From Maricaulis sp965242785 (GTDB taxonomy: Bacteria > Pseudomonadota > Alphaproteobacteria > Caulobacterales > Maricaulaceae), in contig CBDETA010000004.1 of assembly GCA_965242785.1 (NCBI GenBank), positions 868,001 to 932,000 on the forward strand: a stretch of 64,000 nucleotides of DNA. The letters run 5' to 3'. The translations under genes and the position numbers were made by a program. The notes below the pieces were generated by a model. That model saw only the letters and a list, made by a program, of their open reading frames with translations, was not told where the DNA came from and made no database searches. The stretch's first letter is position 1, and every line of letters starts with the position of its first letter. Below are positions 33,539 to 42,207 of this stretch, piece by piece.

Positions 33539-35938
33539 ATGAAATTCCCGCTTTCCTGGCTGAAATACCATCTGGAAACCGATGCCTCGATCGATCAGAT
33601 CGCCGACGCCATGACCATGGCCGGCCTGGAGATCGAGCATATCGAGAACCCGCTGGAAAAATTCGCCGATTTCTCCGTCTGCCATGTCATCGAAGCGGTG
33701 CCGCATCCGGATGCCGACAAGCTGAAAGTCTGCCGTGTGGCGACGAAGGATGGCGAGAAGCAGATCGTTTGCGGTGCGCCCAATGCCCGCACCGGCATGT
33801 ATGCCGTCTACGCGCCGCTGGGCACCTATATTCCCGGCCTCGACTTCGCGCTCGACAAGAAGCCGCGCAAGATCCGCGGCGTGGAAAGCCATGGCATGAT
33901 GTGCTCGGCCAAGGAGCTGGAGCTGGGCGAGGATCATGACGGCATCATCGACCTGCCGCAGCCCTTCGAGGTCGGCACGCCGGCCGTCGTGGCGCTGGGC
34001 CAGGACGATCCGGTCATCGATTTCGAGGTGACGCCCAACCGTCCCGACTGGCTGGGTGTGCGCGGCATTGCCCGCGATCTCGCCGCCACCGGCATCGGCA
34101 CGCTGAAACCGCACGAGATCGACGACATCCCGGGCGCCTTCCCGTGCCCGGTCGAGATCAAGCTGGACGCCCCGGATCACTGCCCGGTCTATGCCGGTCG
34201 GGTCATCCGTGGCGTCAAGAACGGTCCCAGCCCGGACTGGCTGAAAAAGGCCCTGAAAGCGATCGGCCTGCGCCCGATCAACTTCCTCGCCGACATCACC
34301 AACATGATCTCCTATGATCGCTGCCGCCCGCTGCACGTCTATGACCTGGCCAAGCTGTCAGGTCCGATCCGCGCCCGCCTGGGCCGCGGCGAGGCCGATA
34401 CTTTCGAAGCGCTGGACAACAAGACCTACACGCCCACCGAAGAGATGTGCGTCATCGCGGATGATGCCCGCTGCCTCGGTTTCGGCGGTATCATTGGCGG
34501 TGAATATTCCGGTGTGTCCGAGGAGACCACAGACGTCTTCATCGAAAGCGCCTGGTTTGATCCGCTGAAGACCCGCGCCACCGCCAAGGCGACCGGGATC
34601 GACAGCGATGCCAAATACCGTTTCGAGCGCGGTGTCGATCCGGCCTCGCCCAAGGCCGGTATCGAGCAGGCGTCCGAACTGATCCTGAAATTCTGTGGCG
34701 GCGAGGCGTCCGAAACCCTCGTGGTCGGCGAGACACCGGCCCCGCCGGCGGACATCGAATTCCCGCTCAGCGAGGTCAAGCGCCTGACCGGGCTCGACCT
34801 GCCGCGTGCGGAGATCCTGCGCATCCTGGAAACCCTCGGCTTTGCGCCCAGGGGCGAGGGTGATGTGGTCACCGTCGGCGTGCCCTCCTGGCGCATGGAC
34901 TGCACCCAGAAGGCTGACCTGGTCGAGGAAGTCGCGCGCATCCACGGCTTCGACAAGATGCAGGCCGTCTCCATGCCGCGTCCGCCGGTGCGTCGCGAAG
35001 CCCCGGCCACGCCGATGCAGCTGCGCGCCCGCTATGCCCGTCGCGCCCTGGCCAATCGCGGCTATTCCGAAGCGGTGACCTGGTCCTTCTGCGAGAAGTC
35101 CCAGGCTGCGCTGTTCGGCGGTCATGGCGAGGGCCTGGAGCTGGACAATCCGATCTCCTCGGATCTCGACGTCATGCGCCCGACGGCGCTGATCCACCTC
35201 ATCAAGGCGCTGCAGTCCAATATCGACCGCGGCCAGGACGATCCGCGCCTGTTCGAGGTCGGTCCGGTCTATCTCACCGACGCGCCGGACGGTCAGCGCC
35301 TGGTCGCCACCGGCGTGCGCCGTGTCGGCGCCGGCCGCCACTGGGCCGGCACCCGCACCCCTGACGTGTTCGACGCCAAGGCCGATGCGCTGGCGGCGCT
35401 GGCGGCAGCCGGCGCGCCCGTCGACAATCTCCAGGTCGCTGCAGAAGCGCGCGACTGGTGGCACCCGGGACGGTCCGGCGTGCTGCGCCTCGGGCCCAAG
35501 AATGTGCTGGCCGAGTTCGGCGAGATCCATCCCGGCGTTCTCAAGGCGCTGGATATAGACGGTCGCGTCCTCGCCTTCGAGATCGTGCTCGACAACATCC
35601 CGCTGCCCAAGAAGGCTTCCGGCCTCAAGGCCCGCGCCCAGCTGGATCGTGCCGATCTGACGCCGGTCACCCGCGACTTCGCCTTCCTGGTCGACAAGTC
35701 GGTGGCTGCCGACGCCCTGATGCGTGCCGCCAAGGGCGCCGACAAGACGCTGGTGACCGATGTTTCCGTGTTCGACGTCTATGACGGCAAGGGCGTGCCG
35801 GACGGCCAGGTCTCCCTGGCGCTGGAAGTCACCCTCCAGCCCAAGGGCGAGACCCTGACGGACGAGCAGATCGACAAGGTCGCCGCGGCCATTGTCGACA
35901 AGGTCACCAAGGCGACGGGCGGCCAGCTGCGCGGCTGA
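33539..35938 (+). CDS. pheT: Phenylalanyl-tRNA synthetase beta subunit
   Basis: The 799-residue subunit provides tRNA binding and editing. Domains in order are the N-terminal segment with K-F-P-L-S-W-L, a tRNA-binding OB fold (about 40-150, with H-P-x-A-D-K-L-x-V-C-R-V), the B3/B4 editing domain (about 210-390), B5 (about 400-475), a catalytic-like core (480-680) and the C-terminal FDX-ACB domain (705-798, with P-x-x-R-D-F-A-F-L-V). Length is normal. Its stop overlaps the next gene as TGATG. Confidence 0.97.
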   Translation: MKFPLSWLKYHLETDASIDQIADAMTMAGLEIEHIENPLEKFADFSVCHVIEAVPHPDADKLKVCRVATKDGEKQIVCGAPNARTGMYAVYAPLGTYIPGLDFALDKKPRKIRGVESHGMMCSAKELELGEDHDGIIDLPQPFEVGTPAVVALGQDDPVIDFEVTPNRPDWLGVRGIARDLAATGIGTLKPHEIDDIPGAFPCPVEIKLDAPDHCPVYAGRVIRGVKNGPSPDWLKKALKAIGLRPINFLADITNMISYDRCRPLHVYDLAKLSGPIRARLGRGEADTFEALDNKTYTPTEEMCVIADDARCLGFGGIIGGEYSGVSEETTDVFIESAWFDPLKTRATAKATGIDSDAKYRFERGVDPASPKAGIEQASELILKFCGGEASETLVVGETPAPPADIEFPLSEVKRLTGLDLPRAEILRILETLGFAPRGEGDVVTVGVPSWRMDCTQKADLVEEVARIHGFDKMQAVSMPRPPVRREAPATPMQLRARYARRALANRGYSEAVTWSFCEKSQAALFGGHGEGLELDNPISSDLDVMRPTALIHLIKALQSNIDRGQDDPRLFEVGPVYLTDAPDGQRLVATGVRRVGAGRHWAGTRTPDVFDAKADALAALAAAGAPVDNLQVAAEARDWWHPGRSGVLRLGPKNVLAEFGEIHPGVLKALDIDGRVLAFEIVLDNIPLPKKASGLKARAQLDRADLTPVTRDFAFLVDKSVAADALMRAAKGADKTLVTDVSVFDVYDGKGVPDGQVSLALEVTLQPKGETLTDEQIDKVAAAIVDKVTKATGGQLRG

Positions 35939-36540
35939 TGCCGGGCTGGCGGGACATACCGCAGGACCAGCGGGCCGGCTTCGTCATCGAGGCCGTGCTC
36001 GCCGATCCGGTGGCCGCCGAAGTTCTCAAGCGGGCCCGGGCGATGGATCTGCCCGATCACGCGCTCATGGCCGGCTCGCTCTACAAGGCCGTCTGGAATG
36101 CCATCACCGGCCGCGCGCCCGGCTATGGCGTCAATGACTATGACTTGGCCTATTTCGACGGGTCCGATCTCTCCTGGGAGGCCGAAGACGCCGTGATCCG
36201 TCGCGCCGCGCCCGTCTTTGCCGACCTTCCGGCCGAGGTCGAGGTGTGCAACCAGGCCCGCGTGCACCTCTGGTTCAATGCCAAGTTCGGCACCGACCGG
36301 CCGCCCTTGCGCGACACCGAGGATGCCTTGCGTTTTTTCGCCTCGCCCACCCATGCCGTCGCCCTCAGGCTGGACACGGATGGCAGGCCGGACCTGCTCG
36401 CACCCTGCGGGCTGGACGCCGTGTTTGCCCGCCGCATCGAGCCGGCGCCGGACCTGGCCCATCCGGAAGGCTGGAATGCCAAGTGCGCCCAGCAGAAAGC
36501 GCTCTGGCCGGAGCTCGACTTCGTGACGGTTTCCGTGTGA
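35938..36540 (+). CDS. Nucleotidyltransferase family protein (COG3575-like)
   Basis: The 200-residue protein has M-A-G-S-L-Y-K-A-V-W-N-A at about 40-51 and G-V-N-D-Y-D-L-A-Y-F-D at about 65-75, the G-S/N...D-x-D pattern of nucleotidyltransferase-fold proteins of the DUF925 group. Biochemical role is unknown. It starts on the last base of pheT, so expression is coupled to it, though no link to tRNA charging is known to me. Confidence 0.8.
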   Translation: MPGWRDIPQDQRAGFVIEAVLADPVAAEVLKRARAMDLPDHALMAGSLYKAVWNAITGRAPGYGVNDYDLAYFDGSDLSWEAEDAVIRRAAPVFADLPAEVEVCNQARVHLWFNAKFGTDRPPLRDTEDALRFFASPTHAVALRLDTDGRPDLLAPCGLDAVFARRIEPAPDLAHPEGWNAKCAQQKALWPELDFVTVSV

Positions 36541-36674
36541 GTTTCGCGTCTTACGCGAATTTAAGATCTCCGACACAACACATTGGCGAATAAGGCAGTT
36601 TCTTTTCCGAAGCGACAAATTTTTTTGCGAATCCCGCGCTGCGCGTATGGCGGTGGCGGTCTGCCACCGCTAGT

Positions 36675-36696
36675 ATGGTTAACGAAGGGTAACCAT
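36675..36696 (+). repeat. Inverted repeat at a start codon
   Basis: A perfect 7-base inverted repeat ATGGTTA-N8-TAACCAT ends inside the ATG of the next gene and encloses an AAGGG that could be its ribosome-binding site. It may be an operator or an RNA hairpin. Confidence 0.45.
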
Positions 36697-38230
36697 GGCC
36701 GGAATTTTGGGGCGTTCCGGAGAGGCGGGATCCATAATGGTGGAACGGGTTACAGCGCTACTCGCCCAGGCGGCGGCGACAATTCTTGTCGTCATCGGGC
36801 TTGTGGCGATTCTCGCCTTCACCCATTCGCGCGCCTATGAAGCGGGCTATTGCGCCTTGCAATACTGCCCGGAAAGCGAGAGCGGCGGCTGGTGGCCCTT
36901 TGGTGGCAACCGACAGACTGCGGCGAATACCGGCCAGAACCCGACGACCACCTATCCCGGCACCAATTTTCCCGGCCAAGCCACCACAGGCGGTCGCTAT
37001 CCCGACCCGGCGCCCGGCACCCAGACCGGCCAGCCCGGCTCGGTCACCTGGTCCGGCACCGGCTACACCTACACCGATCCCTATTATGCCGAGGGCGATC
37101 CCTATGGCGAGGATCCGGCCACGTCCGGCACGACCTATTCCATGGGCCCCTCCGGCAGTTCCGCGCGCCTGCCCGTGGCATCCGGCGTGACCCGTCCCGG
37201 CTCGATCCAGGGCCGGCCCATCTACCGCCGCCCGCCGGTCTACACCTTCGATCCCGGCAGCCGCATCTGCGCGCCGCAAAGCCAGGATGCCGAGCCGGGT
37301 GATATTGCCCGCTGTTGGCTCAATGTCGGCGATGCCTACCAGGCCGTCGGCCGCATTGATGACGCGCGGGATGCCTGGGACGAGGCGCTCGATATCGGCT
37401 CCTCCATCGGCGGTGCCCAGGCTTCGCTGGTGGCCCATCGCCGCCTCCAGGCCGCCATCCTGGAGCGCTCCTGCCCGACCACGCCGCGCTCGCTTGCCCG
37501 CATCGCCTACGGCTTTGATGCCACCGAGGATGATGGCGATATCATTGCCCTGGACCTGCGCCAGCGTGCCCTGTCGGCCCTGGGCTATTACACCGGCGAG
37601 ATCGACGGCACCTATGGCCCGATGACGCGCCGGTCGGTGCGCGATTTCCAGAGCGATATGGGGTTTGACCAGACCGGCGCCCTGACGCCTGCGGAAACCG
37701 TCACCCTGGTCTGTCATGCCGGTCTCACCGCCCGCGACCCCTACGCCCAGAACCTGCTCGGCATCATGTTCGCCACCGGGCTGGGCCTGGAACAGAATAT
37801 CGATACCGCGCTGGAATGGCTGGAATCGGCTGCCGAACGCGGTCATGGCGGGGCCAATTTCAACCTCGCCCTGATGTATGGCACCGCCACGGTGCAGGGC
37901 AGCTACCGGCTGTGCGGTCTCGTCGAGAGCCCGGAGCGCGCCGACAGCTATCTGCGCCGGGCTGCCGATCTGGGCCATGCCCGCGCCATTGCCTTGCGCC
38001 GCTTTGCCGGCACGTCCGGCCCGCCGGCGCAGCGCTGGGGCCGGATCTCCGACCAGCTGCTGCGCGAGGCCGAGGCCAATGGCGACCGTTTCTATCTCGC
38101 CTGGCAGCGCCGGGTCGATGAAATGCGCCGCGCCCATGGCGACCAGCTCGCCCAGCCGGGTTGTTACCAGGCCGCGGTGGACGCTTCGGCGCGCGTCGCC
38201 GGTGTACAGGACAGCGAGGCAACACCCTGA
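36695..38230 (+). CDS. Membrane protein with peptidoglycan-binding and Sel1 domains
   Basis: The 511-residue protein has one transmembrane helix (about 26-44), a Gly/Pro/Thr/Tyr-rich linker (about 60-200), a TPR-like region, a PG_binding_1 domain (about 285-345, with L-D-L-R-Q-R-A-L-S-A-L-G-Y-Y-T-G-E-I-D-G-T-Y-G in two pieces) and Sel1 repeats (about 350-450, with A-L-E-W-L-E-S-A-A-E-R-G-H-G and A-x-L-G-H-A-R-A-I). It would anchor in the inner membrane and touch peptidoglycan. The start may instead be the ATG at 36737, which follows GGAGAGG. The lipoprotein gene follows. Confidence 0.82.
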   Translation: MAGILGRSGEAGSIMVERVTALLAQAAATILVVIGLVAILAFTHSRAYEAGYCALQYCPESESGGWWPFGGNRQTAANTGQNPTTTYPGTNFPGQATTGGRYPDPAPGTQTGQPGSVTWSGTGYTYTDPYYAEGDPYGEDPATSGTTYSMGPSGSSARLPVASGVTRPGSIQGRPIYRRPPVYTFDPGSRICAPQSQDAEPGDIARCWLNVGDAYQAVGRIDDARDAWDEALDIGSSIGGAQASLVAHRRLQAAILERSCPTTPRSLARIAYGFDATEDDGDIIALDLRQRALSALGYYTGEIDGTYGPMTRRSVRDFQSDMGFDQTGALTPAETVTLVCHAGLTARDPYAQNLLGIMFATGLGLEQNIDTALEWLESAAERGHGGANFNLALMYGTATVQGSYRLCGLVESPERADSYLRRAADLGHARAIALRRFAGTSGPPAQRWGRISDQLLREAEANGDRFYLAWQRRVDEMRRAHGDQLAQPGCYQAAVDASARVAGVQDSEATP

Positions 38231-38271
38231 CCGGATAACCGGTCAGGACTGAGTTGAATGAGGAAACCGTG

Positions 38272-38886
38272 ATGAAGCATGTGGCACTCCTGCTGATGAC
38301 GACAGCCGCGCTGGCGGCCTGCAGCCACACCGACTCGCGCCGGACCCCGTCGCGCCCGCCCGTGGTCTCCGGTCCCACCGGTCCGGTCCGCCCGCCCATG
38401 CCGATGGATACTGTGACCCCGGCCCTGCAGATGTGCGAGGTCCAGACCCTGGCTGAACAGCGTCTGGCCATGCTCGAGGAAATCCACGGCTATCGGGAGA
38501 CAATCGGCGTTCAAACCCGCACCGAGGCCGTCGCCGACACCGAAGTGCAAGAGCTCGTCGCCGCCTTCGAGACCGATCTCGACGCGTCCTACCGTTTCGC
38601 CACCTCCTCCTGCCGCACCTATAATCGCTGCCTCGAGGTCAATCGCTTCGATGAGGAGAGCTGTGAGGATACCGCCTCGCTCTGGCATGACAGCCAGGAC
38701 CGTTTCCACGACCTGTCCGAACGCCTCGCCCTGGTGCGCGAACGCATTGCCTCAGGCTGCACCACTTGCGGTCCGCGCAGCCATGGCCATGCCCGCCGCG
38801 AGGACGCTCATGCCGAACGCCGGCGGCATCGTCACGACAATGATGATCTGATGGGCTCGGTCTTTTCCACCAGCGAGGATCACTGA
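38272..38886 (+). CDS. Putative lipoprotein
   Basis: The 204-residue protein has a lipoprotein signal: M-K-H-V-A-L-L-L-M-T-T-A-A-L-A-A-C, with Cys17 in an L-A-A-C lipobox. The mature part is helical with six further cysteines and ends in a His-rich tail (A-E-R-R-R-H-R-H-D-N-D-D). The start follows GAGGAAA. It lies 41 bases after the Sel1/PG-binding gene, with a short stem-loop (CTGACCGG/CCGGTCAG, 38227-38246) between them, so both may serve one envelope complex. The tail overlaps the converging CDF gene by seven bases. Confidence 0.75.
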   Translation: MKHVALLLMTTAALAACSHTDSRRTPSRPPVVSGPTGPVRPPMPMDTVTPALQMCEVQTLAEQRLAMLEEIHGYRETIGVQTRTEAVADTEVQELVAAFETDLDASYRFATSSCRTYNRCLEVNRFDEESCEDTASLWHDSQDRFHDLSERLALVRERIASGCTTCGPRSHGHARREDAHAERRRHRHDNDDLMGSVFSTSEDH

Positions 38887-39521
38887 GCGCAGGACGGTGC
38901 CGCATGGGCCCGGGCGTGACGCCGCTCGGCGATCGCCTTGTGGAAGATCTGCACGGCTGACGACAGGAACAGCCCCGCCATCATCACGGCCACAATGATG
39001 TCCGGCCAGTGCGTGCCCGAGACGGCCACCAGGCCGGCGGACACGAACACGGCGACATTGCCGATCGCATCATTGCGCGAGCACAGCCAGACCGAGCGCA
39101 CATTGGCATCGCCATTGCGCCAGCGCACCAGGATCGCCACGCTCGCCAGATTGGCGATGAGGGCGGCAATCGCGATCCCGCCCATCAGCGTGGCGTCGGG
39201 CTCGGTCGCGAAAACGGCGCGGTAGAGCGCCAGCGCCAGGATCATCGCACCCATCAGCATCAGGCTGCCCGCCTTGGCCAGCGCCGCATTGGCCCGCCAG
39301 ATCAGCGGCCGACCAATCACGAACAGCGACAGGGCATAGGTCGCGGCATCAGCCCCGAAATCCAGCGCATCCGCCTTCAGGGCCTGCGACTGCGCCGCGG
39401 CCCCGGCGACCATCTCCACCCCGAACATCACCGCATTGATGGCGATGACGATCCATAGCGCCCGGCGAAAGGCGGGTGATGTACCGTCAAAGGTCTCGCA
39501 ATGTCCGCAACCGGCTGACAC
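38880..39521 (-). CDS. CDF-family cation transporter
   Basis: The 213-residue protein has six transmembrane segments and little C-terminal domain. It keeps a D-A-L-D-F-G-A-D pattern in the second helix and N-D-A-I-G-N in the fifth, fitting the metal site of cation diffusion facilitators, and has an N-terminal C-G-H-C. It is shorter than FieF types (about 300). It is divergent from a MerR regulator and preceded by a MerR-type promoter, so it is probably a metal-induced efflux pump for Cd, Zn or Pb. Confidence 0.85.
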   Translation of the reverse strand: MSAGCGHCETFDGTSPAFRRALWIVIAINAVMFGVEMVAGAAAQSQALKADALDFGADAATYALSLFVIGRPLIWRANAALAKAGSLMLMGAMILALALYRAVFATEPDATLMGGIAIAALIANLASVAILVRWRNGDANVRSVWLCSRNDAIGNVAVFVSAGLVAVSGTHWPDIIVAVMMAGLFLSSAVQIFHKAIAERRHARAHAAPSCAQ

Positions 39522-39554
39522 GGGTCCGCCTCCTTGATTTCAGGCTCGCCTTGG

Positions 39555-39585
39555 ACCCTAATTGCTATAGCGACTAGAGGTTCAA
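39555..39585 (-). promoter_or_regulatory. MerR-type promoter/operator of the CDF gene
   Basis: On the minus strand TTGAAC (39580-39585) and TAGGGT (39555-39560) are separated by 19 bases, the overlong spacer used by MerR activators. The spacer lies inside an imperfect dyad ACCTCTA...TTAGGGT. The CDF start codon is 34 bases downstream. Confidence 0.8.
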
Positions 39586-39592
39586 GCGCAAA

Positions 39593-40039
39593 ATGTCAGA
39601 TCTCTCCATCGGCCGTCTCTCCGCCCTGTCGGGTGTCAAGGTGCCCACCATCCGCTACTATGAAAGCATAGGCATGCTGGACGAACCGCCCCGGTCCCAA
39701 GGCGGGCAGCGGCGCTATGGGTCCAGTCATCTGGAACGCTTGCGCTTCATCCGCCACGGACGCGATCTGGGCTTTGGCCTGGATGACCTGCGCGCCCTGC
39801 AGTCGCTCTCGGCCCGTCCCGACCAGTCCTGCGCCGAGGCCGACAGCATCGCCCGCCGCCAGCTGGCGGATGTGGAACGCCGCATCGCCGGGCTGGAAGC
39901 CGTGCGCACCGAGCTCCTGCGCATGGTCGAGCGCTGCTCCCATGGCGTCGTCGACGAATGCCGGGTGATCCAGACCCTGTCCGATCACGGCCTGTGCAGC
40001 GCCGATCACGGCCCTGCGGGGGAGTCGCCGGGGCGCTGA
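39593..40039 (+). CDS. MerR-family metal-responsive regulator (CadR/PbrR-like)
   Basis: The 148-residue regulator has the winged helix-turn-helix S-I-G-R-L-S-A-L-S-G-V-K-V-P-T-I-R-Y-Y-E (residues 5-24), a dimerisation helix, and cysteines C80, C115 and C123 (C-S-H-G-V-V-D-E-C), close to the CadR/PbrR ligand set (C77, C112, C119 in CadR). It would bend the 19-base-spacer promoter next to it and switch on the divergent CDF gene when Cd, Pb or Zn binds. A further C135 is present. The metal is inference. Confidence 0.9.
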   Translation: MSDLSIGRLSALSGVKVPTIRYYESIGMLDEPPRSQGGQRRYGSSHLERLRFIRHGRDLGFGLDDLRALQSLSARPDQSCAEADSIARRQLADVERRIAGLEAVRTELLRMVERCSHGVVDECRVIQTLSDHGLCSADHGPAGESPGR

Positions 40040-40525
40040 TCAGGCCGCAGCGACAACCTGGTCGCAAAGCTTGTCCAGCGCCTGTTGCCAGCCGCCTGCG
40101 CCGGCATTGCCCTCGGGCACACCGACATGGGTCATCGTCATCCGTGTCGTGCCGTCCGTTTCGGTCAGCTCGACAATCACCTCGGTGATGTCCGGCGTGC
40201 CGGCCGGCATGCCCATGCTCTGGGGTGACACGACGCGGCCTTCGGCATCACACAGGCTTTCGGTGTAGACGAGGCGGTTCGGGCGCCGGATCTCCTTGAA
40301 AACACCGGTGAACCACATCGACATTGTCCGGTCCGGCGTCTTCATCTCCATGCAGATGCGACGTTCGCCTCCGACCTTGAGATCCATCTCCGCGACCGGG
40401 ACCGACATGCCGCGCGGTCCGTACCACTGCCGGAACAGTTCGGGCCGGGTCCACATGTCCCACACGCTGGCTATGGGGGCGTTGAGCACGCGCTCCAGCC
40501 TGACCCAATTTTCCGTTTCACTCAT
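40040..40525 (-). CDS. SRPBCC (AHSA1-like) domain protein
   Basis: The 161-residue protein is a START-like fold of the Aha1-domain type, with R-V-L-N-A-P-I-A-S-V-W-D-M-W-T-R-P-E-L near the N-terminus, W-Y-G-P and V-G-G-E-R-R-I-C-M-E-M. It starts inside the last codons of the ArsR gene (8-base overlap) after a GGAGG site. Such ArsR-SRPBCC pairs are common; the ligand is usually unknown. The stop abuts the MerR stop. Confidence 0.88.
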   Translation of the reverse strand: MSETENWVRLERVLNAPIASVWDMWTRPELFRQWYGPRGMSVPVAEMDLKVGGERRICMEMKTPDRTMSMWFTGVFKEIRRPNRLVYTESLCDAEGRVVSPQSMGMPAGTPDITEVIVELTETDGTTRMTMTHVGVPEGNAGAGGWQQALDKLCDQVVAAA

Positions 40526-40856
40526 CTCGATCCTCCCCGATCGCATCCAGGGCCCGCGCCATGGCGTCGAACCGGTCCGTCCAGATGTGCCGATACTGTT
40601 CCGTCCACCGCGCGATCTCGGCCAAGGGCGCAGGGTCCAGCCTGCACAGGCGGAATTGCGCGCTCCGCTCGCGCTGGACCAGGCCTGCAGCTTCCAGCAC
40701 CTGGATATGTTTGGAAATTGCGGGCAATGACATCGCAAAGGGTTTGGCAAGCTCGTTCACGCTGGCCTGTCCGTCAGCCAGGCGAGCGAGGATCATTCGT
40801 CGCGTCGAGTTGGCGAGAGCGGCAAAAGTGGCATCGAGTTGCGCATCGGCATCCAT
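40518..40856 (-). CDS. ArsR-family transcriptional regulator
   Basis: The 112-residue winged-helix protein has L-A-N-S-T-R-R-M-I-L-A-R-L (residues 14-26), the recognition helix L-P-A-I-S-K-H-I-Q-V-L-E-A-A-G-L (44-59) and a following wing. The usual metal-binding C-V-C in the recognition helix is absent, as in ArsR proteins paired with SRPBCC domains. It probably autoregulates the two-gene unit. The upstream region has an AT-rich stretch (40860-40905) likely to hold the promoter. Confidence 0.9.
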   Translation of the reverse strand: MDADAQLDATFAALANSTRRMILARLADGQASVNELAKPFAMSLPAISKHIQVLEAAGLVQRERSAQFRLCRLDPAPLAEIARWTEQYRHIWTDRFDAMARALDAIGEDRDE

Positions 40857-40928
40857 GCCCTCGTATTAAACCATCGAGTTAATTAAGCAAGTAGTTAAAT
40901 TCGCGGCGGGCCCGCTCGCGTTCGGCGG

Positions 40929-41444
40929 CTAAACCGCTTCGAAGGCCGCGTGGTAGTGCACGACTGCAGGCCCCTGCGGCATGTCGCCATTGAGACTGCG
41001 GACCTGGAAGGCGGCGGCAAATTCGCCCGCGGGATCACCGGACCAGGACCAGCCGTTCGCGCCGGCCGGGCTGAAATCGAAGCGCTTGTAATAGTCCGGA
41101 TCGCCCAGCACCACGCACCAGGGCACGCCCAGCGTCCGAAGATAGTCCAGACCGGCCTCGATCAGCGCCGTGCCGATCCCGCGCTTCTGGTGATCGGGCG
41201 TCACCGCGACCGGTGCCAGGCCGATCCCGTAGGCCTCTTCACCCTCTGGGCCGATGGCTGTGACCGGTGAGAAGAACACTGTGCCCACCACCACATCATG
41301 ATCCTCGGCCACCAGTTCCAGCGTGTCCTGGTCGGCCGCCCGCAGCATCACCACCAGCCGGGCTTCGGCGGGGGAGGGGAAGGCGGCTTTCAACAGGGCA
41401 TCGACCCCCGCGTGATCGTCGGGGTCGCAGGATCGGATCTGCAT
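40929..41444 (-). CDS. GNAT-family N-acetyltransferase
   Basis: The 171-residue protein has the GNAT fold with the acetyl-CoA motif H-Q-K-R-G-I-G-T-A-L-I (Q-x-x-R-G-I-G) at about 86-96, preceded by L-A-P-V-A-V, and the D-P-D-Y-Y-K-R-F segment seen in the YhbS-like group. Substrate unknown. The start ATG at 41444 begins M-Q-I-R-S; upstream in-frame codons overlap eipA and are unlikely. Confidence 0.88.
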   Translation of the reverse strand: MQIRSCDPDDHAGVDALLKAAFPSPAEARLVVMLRAADQDTLELVAEDHDVVVGTVFFSPVTAIGPEGEEAYGIGLAPVAVTPDHQKRGIGTALIEAGLDYLRTLGVPWCVVLGDPDYYKRFDFSPAGANGWSWSGDPAGEFAAAFQVRSLNGDMPQGPAVVHYHAAFEAV

Positions 41445-41460
41445 GCGGTGGGTCGGTCCT

Positions 41461-42057
41461 TTAGAAGGGCAGCCAGGCGCGGCGGCGCGTATAGGCCAGA
41501 TAGCCCACATTGGCGCCGGCGCGAAGTCCCACGCCCGAGCGGATCGGCGCCAGGGTGATCTCGTCGGTGCGCTGATAGTTCACACCCAGTCCGGCCACCA
41601 GATAGGCCGAGCCTTCCACGCCCGGGAAACGCTGATACAGCCGGTCGATGTCATTGAGATTGTAGACCAGCACAAAAACGCGGCTGGCATTGCCACCCGC
41701 ATCAAAGCCGATCGACGGGCCGCGCCAGTAGACTTTCTCCCGCTCGCCCGAGCGCATCGTCAGATAGCCCTCGCCATAGCGCAGACCGACACCGGCCGCG
41801 GCGGCCACTTCCTCACCGGCGACATAGCCCACCGGACGGCCCAGATCCGAGAAGACGCGCTCCAAAACGCTGGCCGCGGCCTCCGCGGTGACGCCGAAGA
41901 AGTCCGAGACCGCTTCCACCAGTTCGTCCTGGGAATAGGTCTCCACCGGCTCCGAATACTGGCTCGGCTGCCCGTAATCCGGGTCCTGGGCGAGGCCCGG
42001 GCCGATCAGGCCGAGGCCGAGGGTCAGGCTGGTTGCCAGGGTTGCAAGGGCTCGCAT
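41461..42057 (-). CDS. eipA: DUF1134 envelope integrity protein
   Basis: The 198-residue protein has a signal peptide (to G-L-A-Q, about residue 24), then the DUF1134 domain with V-S-D-F-F-G-V-T-A-E-A-A-A, R-P-V-G-Y-V-A-G-E-E, Y-W-R-G-P-S-I-G-F-D-A-G-G-N and a closing G-A-N-V-G-Y-L-A-Y-T. In Brucella, EipA is a periplasmic protein needed for envelope stress resistance and its gene is activated by CtrA. A CtrA-like box lies 73 bases upstream. GGAG precedes the ATG. Confidence 0.88.
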   Translation of the reverse strand: MRALATLATSLTLGLGLIGPGLAQDPDYGQPSQYSEPVETYSQDELVEAVSDFFGVTAEAAASVLERVFSDLGRPVGYVAGEEVAAAAGVGLRYGEGYLTMRSGEREKVYWRGPSIGFDAGGNASRVFVLVYNLNDIDRLYQRFPGVEGSAYLVAGLGVNYQRTDEITLAPIRSGVGLRAGANVGYLAYTRRRAWLPF

Positions 42058-42129
42058 GGATAACTCCGTTCGCGGCGTTGAACTGCGCGTATCATTGCGC
42101 ATTGAATGGGGCGACACAGCGGCGAAATC

Positions 42130-42144
42130 CTTAGCGCTTGGTTA
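42130..42144 (-). promoter_or_regulatory. CtrA-like box between eipA and the amine oxidase gene
   Basis: TTAG-N7-TTAA at 42130-42144 matches the CtrA consensus TTAA-N7-TTAA in seven of eight positions. It is 73 bases from the eipA start and 64 from the divergent oxidase start. Confidence 0.5.
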
Positions 42145-42207
42145 AGATCAGGCCCCGGGCTGGCCAATTCGTCAAAAATCGGCGCAGCATGCGGGCGGGA
42201 GAGATCA

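Noticed and set aside
36758..38137. 459-codon minus-strand frame opposite the Sel1/PG-binding gene
   Set aside because: The plus strand shows a transmembrane helix, PG-binding and Sel1 motifs; the antisense has none.
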